From: Alviniconcha marisindica
Taxonomy: Eukaryota; Mollusca; Gastropoda; Provannidae
Length of the DNA: 64,000 bases
Assembly: GCA_018857735.1 (NCBI GenBank)
Contig: JABMCL010002481.1
Location: 1,220,001-1,284,000 of the forward strand
Reading direction: 5' to 3'
This document shows positions 11,449 through 22,538 of the stretch, piece after piece. Position 1 is the stretch's first letter; the number at the start of each line of letters is the position of its first letter. Under the pieces are notes generated by a model. The model made no database searches. It had not been told where the DNA came from and saw only the letters and a list, made by a program, of their open reading frames with translations. The position numbers and the translations under genes are program-made.

Positions 11449-14400
11449 CATTGCTGGAAGTTTCAAAAAAGCAATGCAAAGAAAAAGAAAGCAGGGGTTT
11501 AACACTCTTAATCAGATGTTGCTTATACACAAGTAATTGGGCCACAGCAAGCGTTTGGCTGTTACCTGTACTGCATACAGTTACAAGTAACCCAGCTTTA
11601 AAGTGTTCATCCTGTGCTGATCCGCTGGGTTGCTTATCTTATCTGCCTTGTGTGGATGAGCTTTCAGCACCAGCATGAACAGTGCTACCTAGTTCTTTCC
11701 CATTGCATGCAGTGTTTCACTGTTTCCCTGCCATCATAACCATGATGCACTGGGGTTGTATTGTCAAGGCAGCCAGGGAAGTTTACCCTCTACTCCTTTT
11801 CAGTTGCCATCTGCTGAGGGATCTTTAACACACATTGCCAGGAGTACATGACCAGTCTGCCATGCTTACGGACTGGACTGAACAGCAAAGTACCACACAT
11901 GAACTGAGCAAAGATCACACCCAGGACCCACACTGGGTGGAATTAATTAATAAATGCCGGGCTCAGAGTCCCTCTTTTAGTCTTTGTAGAATGTAGCTGA
12001 TTTAGAAATATTCCTTTTCTGGGGTGGTTGAGGTGGGTCAGTGAGGTGAGGACCTTGACCTTTTCTTGACACTCCACTGAAGGCCCCACTTCCACAGCTG
12101 ACCTTGTCCGTGTGCACGCAGGACACAGCAGGCAGTGAGCGCTACGAAGCCATGAGCCGCATCTACTATCGGGGTGCCAAGGCTGCCATTCTCTGCTTTG
12201 ACCTGACAGACAAATCCAGTTTTGACCGGATTCGGTTCTGGATCGGGGAGCTGCATCAGCATGAAGAAGTGAGTAACGTGTGGTTGAAGTCGGGGTGTTC
12301 TTGTAGCCTGGAAACTGTGCTGATTGTCACCTCAGTTCATGCGAAAGGTGCCCCAGAAATCTTACACATGCTGCATCCTTTCCTTTCAGAAAGTTCTTCA
12401 AGGGTGCTGTTAAAATGCCCCCCCCTCTCCCCCCCCCCCCCCCCCCCCCCCCCCCCTACCCCACCACCACCAGTGTTTGTTTGAAAAATCAGATCATTTG
12501 TTCATTCTAGGCAGATTGTCAGCCAGTGTCTTTTTATACTCCTCATAGCAAAGTTGGTGGTGGTGAGGGGGGGGGTTGGATCATCAGCTGGAGTGCCATA
12601 CAAAAAAATGTGTGCTATATTCAAGGTCAAGGTCACAGGGCTCAGATAATCAAAGCATGTGATATCTTCTGAACTGCTGATCCATTTGCAACCAAACTTT
12701 GTTTCGTGATTTGATGTCTTGTGAAAAGGTTGCTTTGCTGTGGTCAAGGTAGTACTAGCACACTGAAGATCCTAGGGTGTCAGAAAAATGCTGCAAATGT
12801 GTCACCCTATATACACTTCCTCTTTCGAACACAGTACAATTTTTTTAAACAGCGAGCGTTTTTAAAGACAATAAACAAAAGTGCTTGCAGGGAATAAGCG
12901 TAGATGTCTTCATCCTGGCAAGTGGACAAGTGGTTAAAGTACAAATGCAAAGAAAATAGTGAAAAGGTGGCATAGACCTGTTTTTGCTGGGAGGTTACCC
13001 CCTGGGAAGCAGAGAACCAGCTTCATCAACACCATCAGGCTGGATTGTTGAACTTTTACTCCGCTTTGTCTTAAAAGTAGGACTTTATGTTATGCAATGG
13101 AAAGTTATTTATAAATGTGTGTGTGCATGTGTGTTTGTTTTTGTTGTTATTGATATTTTACTCTGCTTTGTCTTGAAAGTGGGAACTTTTACTTCACCTG
13201 TCTTAGTCTTAGACACAGGACCATTATTTTACATTGGAACATTACTTACAGTGTGTGTGTGTGTGTGTGTGTGCATGCAGGTGTGTGGATGTGGGTGTGG
13301 GTGTTGTTTTGGTGGTGTGGATGGGTATATACCTCTAACTACGCTCATTGATGTATGTCAGTGTTGTTGTTTGCTTATGTTTGTATGCTCACCGCTTTCT
13401 GGACACTTTCCTTGTTGTAAAACTTGGTGAATAAAGAATCTGAATCTGATGTCCGGGGACAGTCCTGGAATGCCGAAGAAGAAAAAGGGAAAGCTGGGCG
13501 ATTTTCCTGCATGGTCAAACTGACAGGGTGATCAAGTGTCACATGCATTTTTCTTATCTTTCTGTTGCAGTCTTAACTTTTGTTGCGTTTTACTTCTGGC
13601 AGAACTGTAAGATCTACTTGTGTGCAACCAAGTACGACCTGATCCAAGACAACCCGGAGCAACGAGCTGTGCCTTACAGCACTGCCAAGTCTCTGGCTGA
13701 TGGTAGGCATGTGTGTCCCTGTTGTGATGTGCATATGTGTTTTGTGTCCATCTGATTGGATGGTATGCGTGTGTGTCCCTGTTGTGATGTGCATAAGTGT
13801 CCATCTGATTGGATGGTAGGTATGTGCGTCCCTGTTGTGATTTACACATCTGTTTAGTGGCCATCTGATTGGATGGTATGCATAAATTATATGTCCCTGT
13901 TGAGATTTGCACATGTGTTTTGTGTCCATCTGATTGGATGATACAGGTAAATCATGCATCCTTGTTGAGATGTAAATATGTGTTTTGTGTTGGTCTGATT
14001 GGATGATAGGCGTAAATTATGTGTCCCTGTTTAAATATATACACATGTATTTTGTGTCAATCTGATTGGACACAGGCCGTGTGTCCTTGTTGTGATTTGC
14101 AGAATGTGTTTTGTGTCCATCTTATTGCTTTTTTCTGAAAAGTAACTAGGAAGACAAATACTGAAATAGCCTGGCTTTTATTTATATTTTATTGCGCAAA
14201 CAGTTGCAGTTCATGCGGCTCATATCAAGTCCATTATGGATAACACATGCTCATGACTCCTGTTCTGTTCTGCTGTAGTTTATTGAACACACATTCACCA
14301 CATTGATTTGTTTTCCATCCAGTTGCTACTGGGAACCTGACTGGTGGGTAGGGTTGATGCTGGAGTGTGTGTTGGGGGGAGGGAGGGGCTATTTTTTCTT

Positions 14401-14732
14401 CGTGTTGGTCGAAGCTGAAGTTAAAGCTGAACAGATGATATTAGTCATGTTATGGGTACATATGGGTGATGAGATCTGGAGCATATTAAGTTACTTGATG
14501 GCGAAAGAGAAGTGATTCATGTTGATGGGGGGTGAGGGGAATTTAAATTCATAAGCTGCAGTGAGTTGTTTTTAATTGTTTTTAATCTGTTCTGTTTTTA
14601 TAATTGTTGCTCTGTCAATCACCACCGTGATGATGTTCATTGCATTTTCTTCATGCTTGTTACAGATTGTATGGCTGATGTGTATGAAACGTCAAGTAAA
14701 ACTGGGAAAGACATTGGTTCGTAAGACTTCTG

Positions 14733-14809
<77 letters not shown>

Positions 14810-15258
14810 TATCATTCCACCAACCATTGAATTTGTGTGTGTGTGTGTGTTTTTCTTGTCCAAAGGGCAGTTTAAGGTATAGTTCCAGTTAACCTGGTAA
14901 TTATATGACTGTGTTGTATTTCAGTAGTGTATGTCTTGTTGCTATTGTTATTGTATCATGGTATGTATATTTAAAAAAGACAATAAAAAAATGAGAAAAA
15001 AATATCTTTGGAAATGCTATCACACTCACAATGATTGATTCTCACATTGCTTAGAACTGGAATACTAGTAGATAAGAAACATCTGTGTATTGGAGAGTGC
15101 CATAGATGTAGCTCTCATAGTCCTAGCCAAATGAAGCCAAGCCTTGCTTTGATTTGGACATTAATACATGTTATGTTTACATTAATTGTTGTATATATCT
15201 GCATGGATTCTAATGAATATTGATCGTCCTTCAAAAAAAAGAGGGAAAAAAAGACATA

Positions 15259-15355
<97 letters not shown>

Positions 15356-18300
15356 AGAAACCCATGTTAGAATCAGGATTTTTTAAAGTATAGATACAAA
15401 GTTTCTGTATTTTGTCCTATTTTTAAATAAACAAAATGTAAAAAGACGAAAAAAAAATGGGTTTTGAGAAAGGTCATATTTTGATCTCATTCCTGTCAAA
15501 TTGAGACAGCTAATGCATATATATCCAATTTGCACTCTGCGTGTATCACAAAAGAATGACTTTTACTATTTTAGAAAAGAGTAGTAATCTAGGACATTGA
15601 TCCTAGTAATGTCCTAGTAATGTGTGAATTGTACAGTTTATCACTGAGGCCTGCCTACCAGTATAAGTTGGCCATATTTTGTAAGGATCTTCAACTATTA
15701 TCATTATGTGAAACATGGTAGAGTACAACTACAAGTATATTATGCTGTCTTGTTATTGCCTCATGTAACTGTTGCTGAAGTTCCAGTTTGTGTCCACAAA
15801 AGAGTAGGATTTCATTTGGCTTGGTCTAGACTTGAGAAGATCACATTTTCGTTATAGCATGCTTTCTCTTTTGTCTTAACTTTGTACTTGAGAAGATCAC
15901 ATTTTCGTTACAGCGTGCTTTCTCTCTTGTCTTAACTTTGTACTTTTTCTTTCTGAAGTGTTTCGTCTTCCGCATTAGCATTCTGAAAGAAAACAAATGG
16001 AATGGGTTTGCAGGATTTTCTGGGGATTTTATGATTGATTGATTTTGGTCACATTATGATTGATTGATTTGGGTCATATTATGATGGATTTATTTGGGTC
16101 ACATTTTCTTTTCTTTTTAGACAAACTGTTCAGAAAAATTGCCGAAGATTACATGAAGGACCGAGTTGCAGAAGAAGAGAGTAAGTCTGGAAAAAAGTTA
16201 ACTTTCGAACACAGATTTTATTTTGGTTGTTTTTCTCACTGGATGTGTGTTTAGGTTCTGTGTGTTGCAGGGATGCTGTGTGGGGTAGTTGTTTGTGTGT
16301 GATGGGGGTGCTGATTGTAGTGGTTTTGTAGTGTGTGGGTGTGAGGGGGTACTGTGTATGGTGGTTGTGTGTGTGTGATGGGGGTGATGATGATGATGTG
16401 GGGCTTCATGCTGATTGAGGTGGTTTTATATGTGTGGGTGTGAGGGGGTACTGTGTATGGTGGTTGTGTGTGTGTGATGGGGGTGCTGATTGTAGTGGTT
16501 TTGTAGTGTGTGGGTGTTGGGGGGTACTGTGTATGGTGGTTGTGTACATGTGATGGGGGTGCTGAATGTAGTGGTTTTGTAGTGTGTGGGTGTTGGGGGG
16601 TACTGTGTATGGTGGTTGTGTGGGTGTGATGGGGGTGCTGATTGTGGTGGTTTTATATGTGTGGGTGTGAGGGGTTACTGTGCATGGTGGTTGTGTGCGT
16701 GTGGTGGGGGTGCTGATTGTGGTGGTTTTATGGTGTGTATGGGTATATGAATGTGATGGGGTACTGTGTGTGCGTGTGTGATGGGGGTGCTGATTGTGGT
16801 GGTTTTGTAATGTGGGTGTATGAGGGTACTGTGCATGGTGGTTGTGTGTGTGTGATGGGGGTGCTGATTGTGGTGGTTTTGTAGTGTGTGGGTGTTGGGG
16901 GGTACTGTGCATGGTGGTTGTGTGTGTGTGATGGGGGTGCTGATTGTGGTGGTTTTGTAGTGTGTGGGTGTTGGGGGGTACTGTGCATGGTGGTTGTGTG
17001 TGTGTGATGGGGGTGCTGATTGTGGTGGTTTTGTAGTGTGTGGGTGTTGGGGGGTACTGTGCATGGTGGTTGTGTGTGTGTGATGGGGGTGCTGATTGTG
17101 GTGGTATTGTAGTGTGTGGGTGTTGGGGGGTACTGTGCATGGTGGTTGTGTACATGTGATGGGTGTATGTAAGTAAGTAAACATGGTGCTTAACGTCCAC
17201 AGAAACCGTACAGCTTATTAGGGACGGGGAGAAGGGGGGTAAGGGGGTATGGAGGTGGGGGGAGAGGGAGATTATTTACCTGTCGCTACACTGTCACCAC
17301 CAGAATGACTTCTGCATTAAGATGGGCAGTGATGAGGTGTGCTGATTGTGGTGGTTTTGTAGTGTGTGGGTGTTGGGGGGTACTGTGCATGGTGGTTGTG
17401 TGTGTGTGATGGGGGTGCTGATCATGGTGGTTGTGCACGTGTGGTGTGGGTGCTGATTGTGGTGGTTTTGTTGTGTGTGGGTGTGAGGGGGTACTGTGTA
17501 TGGTGGTTGTGCACATGTGATGGGGGTGCTGATTGTGGTGGTTTTGTAGTGTGTGGGTGTTGGGGGGTACTGTGCATGGTGGTTGTGTGTGTGTGATGGG
17601 GGTGCTGATCATGGTGGTTGTGCACGTGTGGTGGGGGTGCTGATTGTGGTGGTTTTGTTGTGTGTGGGTGTGAGGGGGTACTGTGTATGGTGGTTGTGCA
17701 CATGTGATGGGGGTGCTGATTGTGGTGGTTTTGTAGTGTGTGGGCATGAGGGGGCTCTGCACTGGGCGGTTGTGTGTACAATCGTAGCTGTGGTGCTATT
17801 AGTGTGCTGGCAATCTCATGATGGAGAGGATGCCCTCAGCCGCCAGTCTTCAGACTGCCCTGGCAGCAAGCATGGACTGATTTTGTTGTCTACACTGGTT
17901 AACATGCTGGTCAGATTTAACTGCACCTCTGTTCCAAGTGCAGCCATGCATGCAGCTTGCTCTCTGCTTGCCTTGAGAAGTGCTGGTCAGAACTCTCACG
18001 CAGTCATGGTCTGCGTATTGATCGCTGCTCCTGTCCTGGCCCTGCACTGGACTCTTAACCCCTATGCTCTGCGGGCAAGGGTCATACCTTGAGGGGGGGT
18101 GGGGGTGGGGGTGGGGGGCATGTTCAAGGAGGTCACTCTGATCTAAAAATAGATGCATTGGCTAGTCTTTAAAATAAAAAAAAAGGTAGTTGAGTGGTTG
18201 GTGGTGGGGGAGGGGAGGAGTCAGGAGATGGTCATGAAAGTTTTTGAAAAGACTGGAAATTTTGGAGTGAAAAGGTCTGTAGGAGCCTTGTTTTGTTGTT

Positions 18301-18543
18301 GTTGTTTTTTTGCCTGCACACTGGTGATTTGCTTAGTTTGTTCATCATCGATAATACTTATTGATAGCAGACAACCATTTCCCAAAGACAGACATGCAGA
18401 CTCAGTAACGGAAATCCTTCGGCTTCCAACTGTCAATAGTAGCAAAAAGTAACATTCCTTTTCAAATCTGTTTGTTTCCAGGAGAACTAGAGGCCATCAA
18501 GATAGCGGAGATTGGCCGCAAGGCCCACTGCCCATGCAGCTAA
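9240..18543 (+). CDS. RAB24: Rab24 small GTPase (complete, 7 coding exons)
   Basis: The spliced CDS joins 9240-9362, 10612-10680, 12122-12268, 13603-13702, 14666-14716, 16121-16180 and 18482-18543. That is 612 bases and 203 residues, the same length as human Rab24. Visible landmarks are the P-loop GKSYAGKT (14-21) with the Rab24-typical Tyr17, switch I Thr42, G3 [11 protein letters not shown] from 65, G4 TKYD (122-125) instead of NKxD, and G5 ETSSK (154-158). Ser69 replaces the Gln needed for fast GTP hydrolysis in most Rabs, which is diagnostic of Rab24. The C-terminus CPCS offers cysteines for prenylation. In vertebrates Rab24 is mostly GTP-bound and linked to late autophagosome clearance; conservation of that role here is inferred. 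The start is chosen because upstream sequence ends in a splice acceptor (9220) with a short leader before the ATG. Confidence 0.96.
10612..10680 (+). CDS. RAB24: Rab24 exon 2 (switch I)
   Basis: The exon encodes 23 residues (42-64) beginning TIGAAYGAK and ending GIW, aligned with the Rab24 effector region. Acceptor GGGCAG and donor GTAAGT flank it, both in phase 0. A SINE begins only about 27 bases beyond the donor. Confidence 0.95.
10708..11010 (-). mobile_element. Near-complete tRNA-derived SINE in Rab24 intron 2
   Basis: Read on the - strand from 11010, it begins GAGCCGGGTTGGCCCAGCGG, an A-box-like head. A degraded B box (CAGCTCGATTC) follows, then a unique body, ending in the tail CCTTATG...TCTGTGGACATAAAGCATC. 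The copy at 19300-19610 matches along its whole length and 17166-17336 matches its tail half. Confidence 0.8.
11249..11447. repeat. (CA)n microsatellite in Rab24 intron 2
   Basis: Almost 200 bases of CA dinucleotide with rare interruptions (AGATATACACAA near 11280, TGTATA near 11315 and 11397). Open frames of up to 99 codons across it are translated simple repeat. Confidence 0.97.
12122..12268 (+). CDS. RAB24: Rab24 exon 3 (switch II, DTAGS)
   Basis: The exon encodes 49 residues (65-113). It opens with [20 protein letters not shown], which matches Rab24 almost identically and carries Ser69 where most Rabs have Gln. Acceptor ACGCAG and donor GTGAGT; phase 0 at both ends. Confidence 0.97.
12420..12456. 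repeat. Poly-C tract in Rab24 intron 3
   Basis: A run of C with a few T, about 37 bases, starting 150 bases after the exon 3 donor. Confidence 0.95.
12590..12770. repeat. Dispersed-repeat-like segment with AGGTCA repeats
   Basis: TCAAGGTCAAGGTCACAGG is followed by GTGATATCTTCTGAACTGCT and AACCAAACTTTGTTTCGTG. I recall this arrangement as a common dispersed repeat in mollusc genomes. Only one copy is visible here, so the call rests on recognition alone. Confidence 0.35.
13603..13702 (+). CDS. RAB24: Rab24 exon 4 (TKxD base-recognition motif)
   Basis: The exon encodes residues 114-146 plus one base. It begins [13 protein letters not shown]. Thr replaces the canonical Asn of NKxD, as in vertebrate Rab24. 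Acceptor CTGGCAG, donor GTAGGC, ending in phase 1. Confidence 0.95.
13703..14135. repeat. Irregular minisatellite, about 60-bp unit, in Rab24 intron 4
   Basis: The phrases GTCCATCTGATTGGATGGTA and GTGTCCCTGTTGTGATGTGC alternate about seven times from the exon 4 donor to about 14130, with growing divergence to the right. The array starts at the splice donor itself, so the repeat grew from intronic sequence beside the exon. Confidence 0.85.
14666..14716 (+). CDS. RAB24: Rab24 exon 5 (ETSSK, G5)
   Basis: The exon encodes residues 147-163, starting [15 protein letters not shown]. The acceptor is TTACAG. To keep frame with the next exon, the donor must be GTTCGT at 14717, which is weak. A stronger GTAAGA four bases on would shift frame and lose the conserved [10 protein letters not shown] segment. 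Confidence 0.88.
14736..14806. repeat. (TC)n microsatellite next to Rab24 exon 5 donor
   Basis: About 35 TC units begin 20 bases downstream of the exon 5 donor. Open frames across it on both strands are artefacts. Confidence 0.97.
15262..15349. repeat. (TC)n(CA)n microsatellite in Rab24 intron 5
   Basis: About 58 bases of TC pass into about 28 bases of CA. Confidence 0.97.
15830..15946. repeat. Tandem duplication, 56-bp unit
   Basis: ACTTGAGAAGATCACATTTT and the following sequence to CTTAACTTTGT occur at 15830 and again at 15886 with only a few changes. Confidence 0.9.
16121..16180 (+). CDS. RAB24: Rab24 exon 6 (C-terminal helix)
   Basis: The exon encodes [20 protein letters not shown], matching the alpha-5 helix of Rab24 (ELFQKVAEDY in human). 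Acceptor TTTTTAG, donor GTAAGT, ending in phase 1. Confidence 0.95.
16262..17760. repeat. G-rich minisatellite, about 77-bp unit, in Rab24 intron 6
   Basis: The unit GGGGGTGCTGATTGTGGTGG then TTTTGTAGTGTGTGGGTGTTGGGGGGTACTGTGCATGGTGG... recurs about 18 times. The + strand is strongly G/T-rich. A truncated SINE (17166-17336) interrupts it. Long antisense open frames (up to 264 codons, His/Pro/Thr-rich) are translations of the repeat and are not genes. Confidence 0.95.
17166..17336 (-). mobile_element. Truncated SINE inserted in the minisatellite
   Basis: ACATGGTGCTTAACGTCCAC through ACTTCTGCATTAAGATGGGC matches the tail half of the SINEs at 10708 and 19300. The tRNA-like head is absent, and minisatellite units resume directly on both sides. 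Confidence 0.8.
18482..18543 (+). CDS. RAB24: Rab24 exon 7 (C-terminus, CPCS)
   Basis: The exon encodes the last 20 residues, ending GRKAHCPCS before TAA at 18541-18543. The acceptor is TTTCCAG. The two terminal cysteines (200, 202) are the likely lipid-attachment sites. Human Rab24 ends CCHH instead. Confidence 0.93.
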
Positions 18544-19075
18544 TGGCATAGTTCAAGTACGCCTACATCACCCAGTCAAAGAAAACCAACTTCTGGTACA
18601 AATGTTGTGATATCCAGCAAGAAACAGATGGCAGAGTGTGGCTGCAAGTGTTGTTCGTATGTGTGTGAGTGTGTGGAATTGACAGATGAGACGACTTCAT
18701 GAGACCATGTTTGCATTTTGCTACCTGAAAGATCATATAACACTTATTGATATATTTATGCCGGCTTATTTTAAATAATTTACCAATTGAAGTTGAACAA
18801 TTCCAGTGTTTATGCTTGCTGTCTGTGTGTGCATTTGCTGTGTGTGTTTTTTGGTGTGTTTTGCTTACACATTTCATGAACAGCTTTTAGGGCCAGGAGT
18901 AAATTGTTACTGTGAAGCCTTATTTGTGTAATGTAAATTTCTTGCTTGTACACTGCATTATTATTTACATGGTAACACACTTTTTAAACTTAAAATATGT
19001 GACCCACACTTTTCAGTTTTGGTATTTTTTAAATTTTAAAGGAACTAGCTGTCCCTAAACCAGTTCTGTTCAACA

Positions 19076-19189
19076 GATAGAAAAAAGAGATCAGAATAGA
19101 AACACCCAAAACAACGATTTGGTTTTGAAGTGATAGAAAAAAAGAGATCAGAATAGAAACTCCCAAAACAACGATTTGGTTTTGAAGTG
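19076..19189. repeat. Tandem duplication, about 57-bp unit
   Basis: GATAGAAAAAAGAGATCAGA through GATTTGGTTTTGAAGT occurs twice in tandem with one or two changes. Confidence 0.92.
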
Positions 19190-19299
19190 CCCCTGTGATT
19201 ATATATATCCAATTTCTAATCTTAGTTTCATTGGTGATGTATAGCCAGACTACCTGTATACAACAGTGACAATGGTCAGGACTGTCCTAGCTCATCTAT

Positions 19300-19610
19300 G
19301 TTAGTGAACATGGTGCTTAACATCCACACAAACCACTTGGCTTATTAGGGATGGGGGTATGGAGGTGTGGGGAGAGGGAAATTATATACCCATCGCAACA
19401 CTGACGCCACCAGAATGACTGCTGCATTAAGACGGGCAGTGGTGAGAGCCATTTTAATGTTTCATTAATTGTGAGGGACAAAGTCACAAGACAGTGTCCA
19501 TTAACCACAACCTTTTTGAAAGGAAGGGAGAGCCGAAGCAGAATCAAGCTGAGGCCCTTCTGCTTACCAGCCTATAATGCCTTACAGCTGTGCCAGACCG
19601 GCTCACCTCA
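19300..19610 (-). mobile_element. Full-length tRNA-derived SINE
   Basis: On the - strand it starts GAGCCGGTCTGGCACAGCTG (A-box-like). It then runs through CAGCTTGATTCTGCTTCGGC and the shared body, ending in the tail TGTGGATGTTAAGCACCATG. It aligns end to end with the copy at 10708-11010. Confidence 0.85.
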
Positions 19611-20148
19611 TCTAGGTTCAGCTAATGGACTGGACCAAAGTAGCTATGAACAGCTCTAGGCTGGCTGTGCTGCTTGAAAGATTTCTACAGCCAGTCCTGC
19701 TAAACATCACTAATGGCAGTGGGATTGTAAACTGAAAGTGAAATCAGTGGGGCACTTTGAAACAGTGTCCTTAATTTTAACCCCTTCACTGCCATGCTGT
19801 CACTTAAAAACGACCAGTAAAAGTTCAAAATTTGAAACCTTTAAGCCTTTTTGTCTTAGCACTGAAAGTAGATGTTACAGGACCGGAAAACATACTGTTT
19901 GCAGGCATATCAGTGAATCTTTCGGCCCAGAAATTTGACATGCTGGGGCAGTGAAGGAGTTAAGTGTTTGTTTTGGTCCCTTCTTCCTGTTCGAAACAGG
20001 TCATCCTTCTTTAACAAAAAACTACTTTGAAACAGGTAGTTAAGCATCCTTGACAGAGTGGGTACTGGTGACATGAATGAGACTGGCAGTGGCATGTGTG
20101 GAAAAAGTATCACCTACATCACGTGCCAGCATTTTTCTGCGCTTCATC

Positions 20149-20154
20149 AATAAA
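20149..20154 (+). terminator. Candidate Rab24 polyadenylation signal
   Basis: This is the first canonical AATAAA downstream of the Rab24 stop codon on the + strand, about 1.6 kb away. Its use is not demonstrated. Confidence 0.3.
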
Positions 20155-20794
20155 GAGTGAACCAAAATGTGTGTGTCTTGAGGAACTGCAATCCAGGGCA
20201 AGAAAAGTACTGCATAAGCGTTGACAGAGATGAAGCAAGCCAATGAAAATATTTGCACATTTTTCTCTGTTTTCAAGCCAGCTGGCGTCTTCAGTTGGTG
20301 TTCTTGTATAGTTTAATTCCACTGATAATTGAGCTTTTTCAAGTGATGTGTGCCAGCCGAATATAAATGGACCCCAACATGTGTCATTGTGAACAGTGAC
20401 ATATATATATATAAGCCTCCTTGTGGTTTGATATTTGTGTTGTAAATCTGCACAGAATACATCACGAAGAACCTGTTTGATAAAAATGCTGTCAGTTGTA
20501 ATCAAGCGAAATGTGAATACTGCACTAGGTGATTTATTGACTTTAAAAAAAGGATCCCTTTTCAGGGACTGGGATTATTTTCAATTTTTGCATTGTCATA
20601 TTCTCGTTTGATACACATCTCTCTGTGAAGCATACACAGAATTACTTTTCCACAGCCTCGATTTCACTGAGCTGCAGGAGGATCTGTGTTTGAAAATATG
20701 GTGTGTTTTTAGGGTTTGTCTGTTTGTTTTTTGCTCTTGAACAGTGAAACTGAATTGTTGTCTTTCTGTTATTTGTTTCTTCTGAGGTGACCGT

Positions 20795-20842
20795 ATCCAG
20801 TTGATGGGATGTTAAAAATCCAAGAACTAACTTACTTCTGGT

Positions 20843-20879
<37 letters not shown>

Positions 20880-20880
20880 A
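20795..20880 (-). mobile_element. SINE-tail-like piece and GT microsatellite
   Basis: AGTTGATGGGATGTTAAAAA then CCAAGAACTAACTTACTTC matches the left end of the SINE at 22185 (GTTGATGGTACGTTAAAATT CAAGAACTGACTAA). A GT microsatellite follows (20843-20877). Confidence 0.5.
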
Positions 20881-21300
20881 CGCACGCACACATGAGAGCA
20901 AGTGAATTTTATGCTTGTTATTCAGTTGTTCACCACTAGGTTTCCTTATACATGTAAAAAAAAGAAAGAAAAAAAGATCCAGCAGTATGGTGTTTTTTTT
21001 ATCATACCACAGATGAAACATAAACATTCACCCATTGTTAGAAAGGAGAGGGTGCTGGGATCACAGTGCCAGTCATACATAACAATTAATGAAGAGTAAG
21101 CTTGCTTCTGTAAGTTGGAGGCTACAGAGGGTAATTTGGACATTCAGTGGCATCTGTTTGGTAGTGGGCCGTGTGCTACTTTGAACTGATGTTGAAAGAC
21201 ACTGTGGTGGTAAAGACGTCCATTAGTCTTGTTAGTATGGAGCACACTGTCTGGAAGCTGCTGCTGCTGCTGCTGCTCAGAGGGTTTTTTTGGTTTTTTT

Positions 21301-21446
21301 TTAAGCCTGCTCTGAAAACCACATGAACCTCCAGAAATCTGAGTAGTACTTTTTCCTGTTTGGTTGTGTGTATGTGTGTGATTTTTTCCAAACCTGCTCT
21401 CAAAACCTCGTGAACCTCCAGAAATCTGAGTAGTGCTTTTTCTGGA
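21301..21446. repeat. Tandem duplication, about 98-bp unit
   Basis: The phrases CCTGCTCTGAAAACC, TGAACCTCCAGAAATCTGAG and TAGTACTTTTTC occur twice in the same order. Confidence 0.85.
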
Positions 21447-21454
21447 TTGATTTG

Positions 21455-21680
<226 letters not shown>

Positions 21681-21744
21681 TTAAGTGCTGTGTTTATATG
21701 TCATTCTCCATACTCGCATAGAGAACCTTTGTGTTACTTGTGTA

Positions 21745-21787
21745 AATATGGTGCTTTACGTCCACAGAAACCATAAGGCTTATTACT
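21745..21787 (-). mobile_element. SINE tail fragment
   Basis: AATATGGTGCTTTACGTCCA CAGAAACCATAAGGCTTATT matches the shared SINE tail. The head and body are missing. Confidence 0.7.
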
Positions 21788-22184
21788 TGTGTGTATTGTT
21801 ACCCTTTATATTGTAAGGTGCTTAGGGCTTTTAAGGATTGGCTCCAGAAAAATAACCTTGATTATTGCTATTATGTTGATGACATTGATGTTGCTTGTTT
21901 GGAAGACTGGAAAACAATCAGAGAAGACCGACGGGCTCATTGACCAAAACTATCTTCCCTGTGTTGAGGCTGCTGTGCAGAAATAAGCAGTGCTGTTGTC
22001 TTTAGTCTTGTGATATGCTGGAAGGATGGCAGTGCAGAGAAAACTCAGATGGAAGATTGCTCTGAAATCTACCGAATGTGGTCTTATTTATGCAGTCTCT
22101 GTTCAGCACATTATTTAACTGGATTTTTTGTTTTGTTGTTGTTGTTGTTTTGCTAATCTTTCTTTCATTGAAATCAGAGGTTCA

Positions 22185-22410
22185 CCCAGAGCTGTTGGTT
22201 GATGGTACGTTAAAATTCAAGAACTGACTAAGCTGAAGCTGGATAGCAGAGGTGGTTGACTGTTGAGACTGTTGACAGCTGGGTTCCCCAAGTTACAAGA
22301 CTGCCCATAAACCACAACTGTTCAAGACATGCTGAGCCAAAGGAGACGCTAACCGAGTCTGTCCACACACCATTTGAGCATCCTACCACTGAGCCAAATC
22401 TGCTTACAGG
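22185..22410 (-). mobile_element. tRNA-derived SINE, second family
   Basis: On the - strand from about 22408 it reads GCAGATTTGGCTCAGTGGTA GGATGCTCAAATGG, a strong tRNA-type A box. The B box is degraded. The 3' end (TTGAATTTTAACGTACCATC) recurs at 20795. Its body differs from the SINE at 19300. Confidence 0.65.
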
Positions 22411-22538
22411 CAGTGTTCAGAAACTCCCTGCATAATAAAGCCAAATGCATAGTGGATAACTTTAGTCTCCATGCTCAGCCGTTTGGGAAGTCCCTGTGTG
22501 TGTGTGGATTAGCTCCAAGCAGCAATGTTTCTGTTGTT

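Noticed and set aside
11215..11678. Several open frames around the CA tract
   Set aside because: Pure dinucleotide repeat translation (Cys-Val and His-Thr).
16406..17200. 264-codon antisense open frame, His/Pro/Thr-rich
   Set aside because: It is the translation of the G/T-rich minisatellite in a Rab24 intron. It runs through the SINE insertion and has no complexity beyond the repeat unit.
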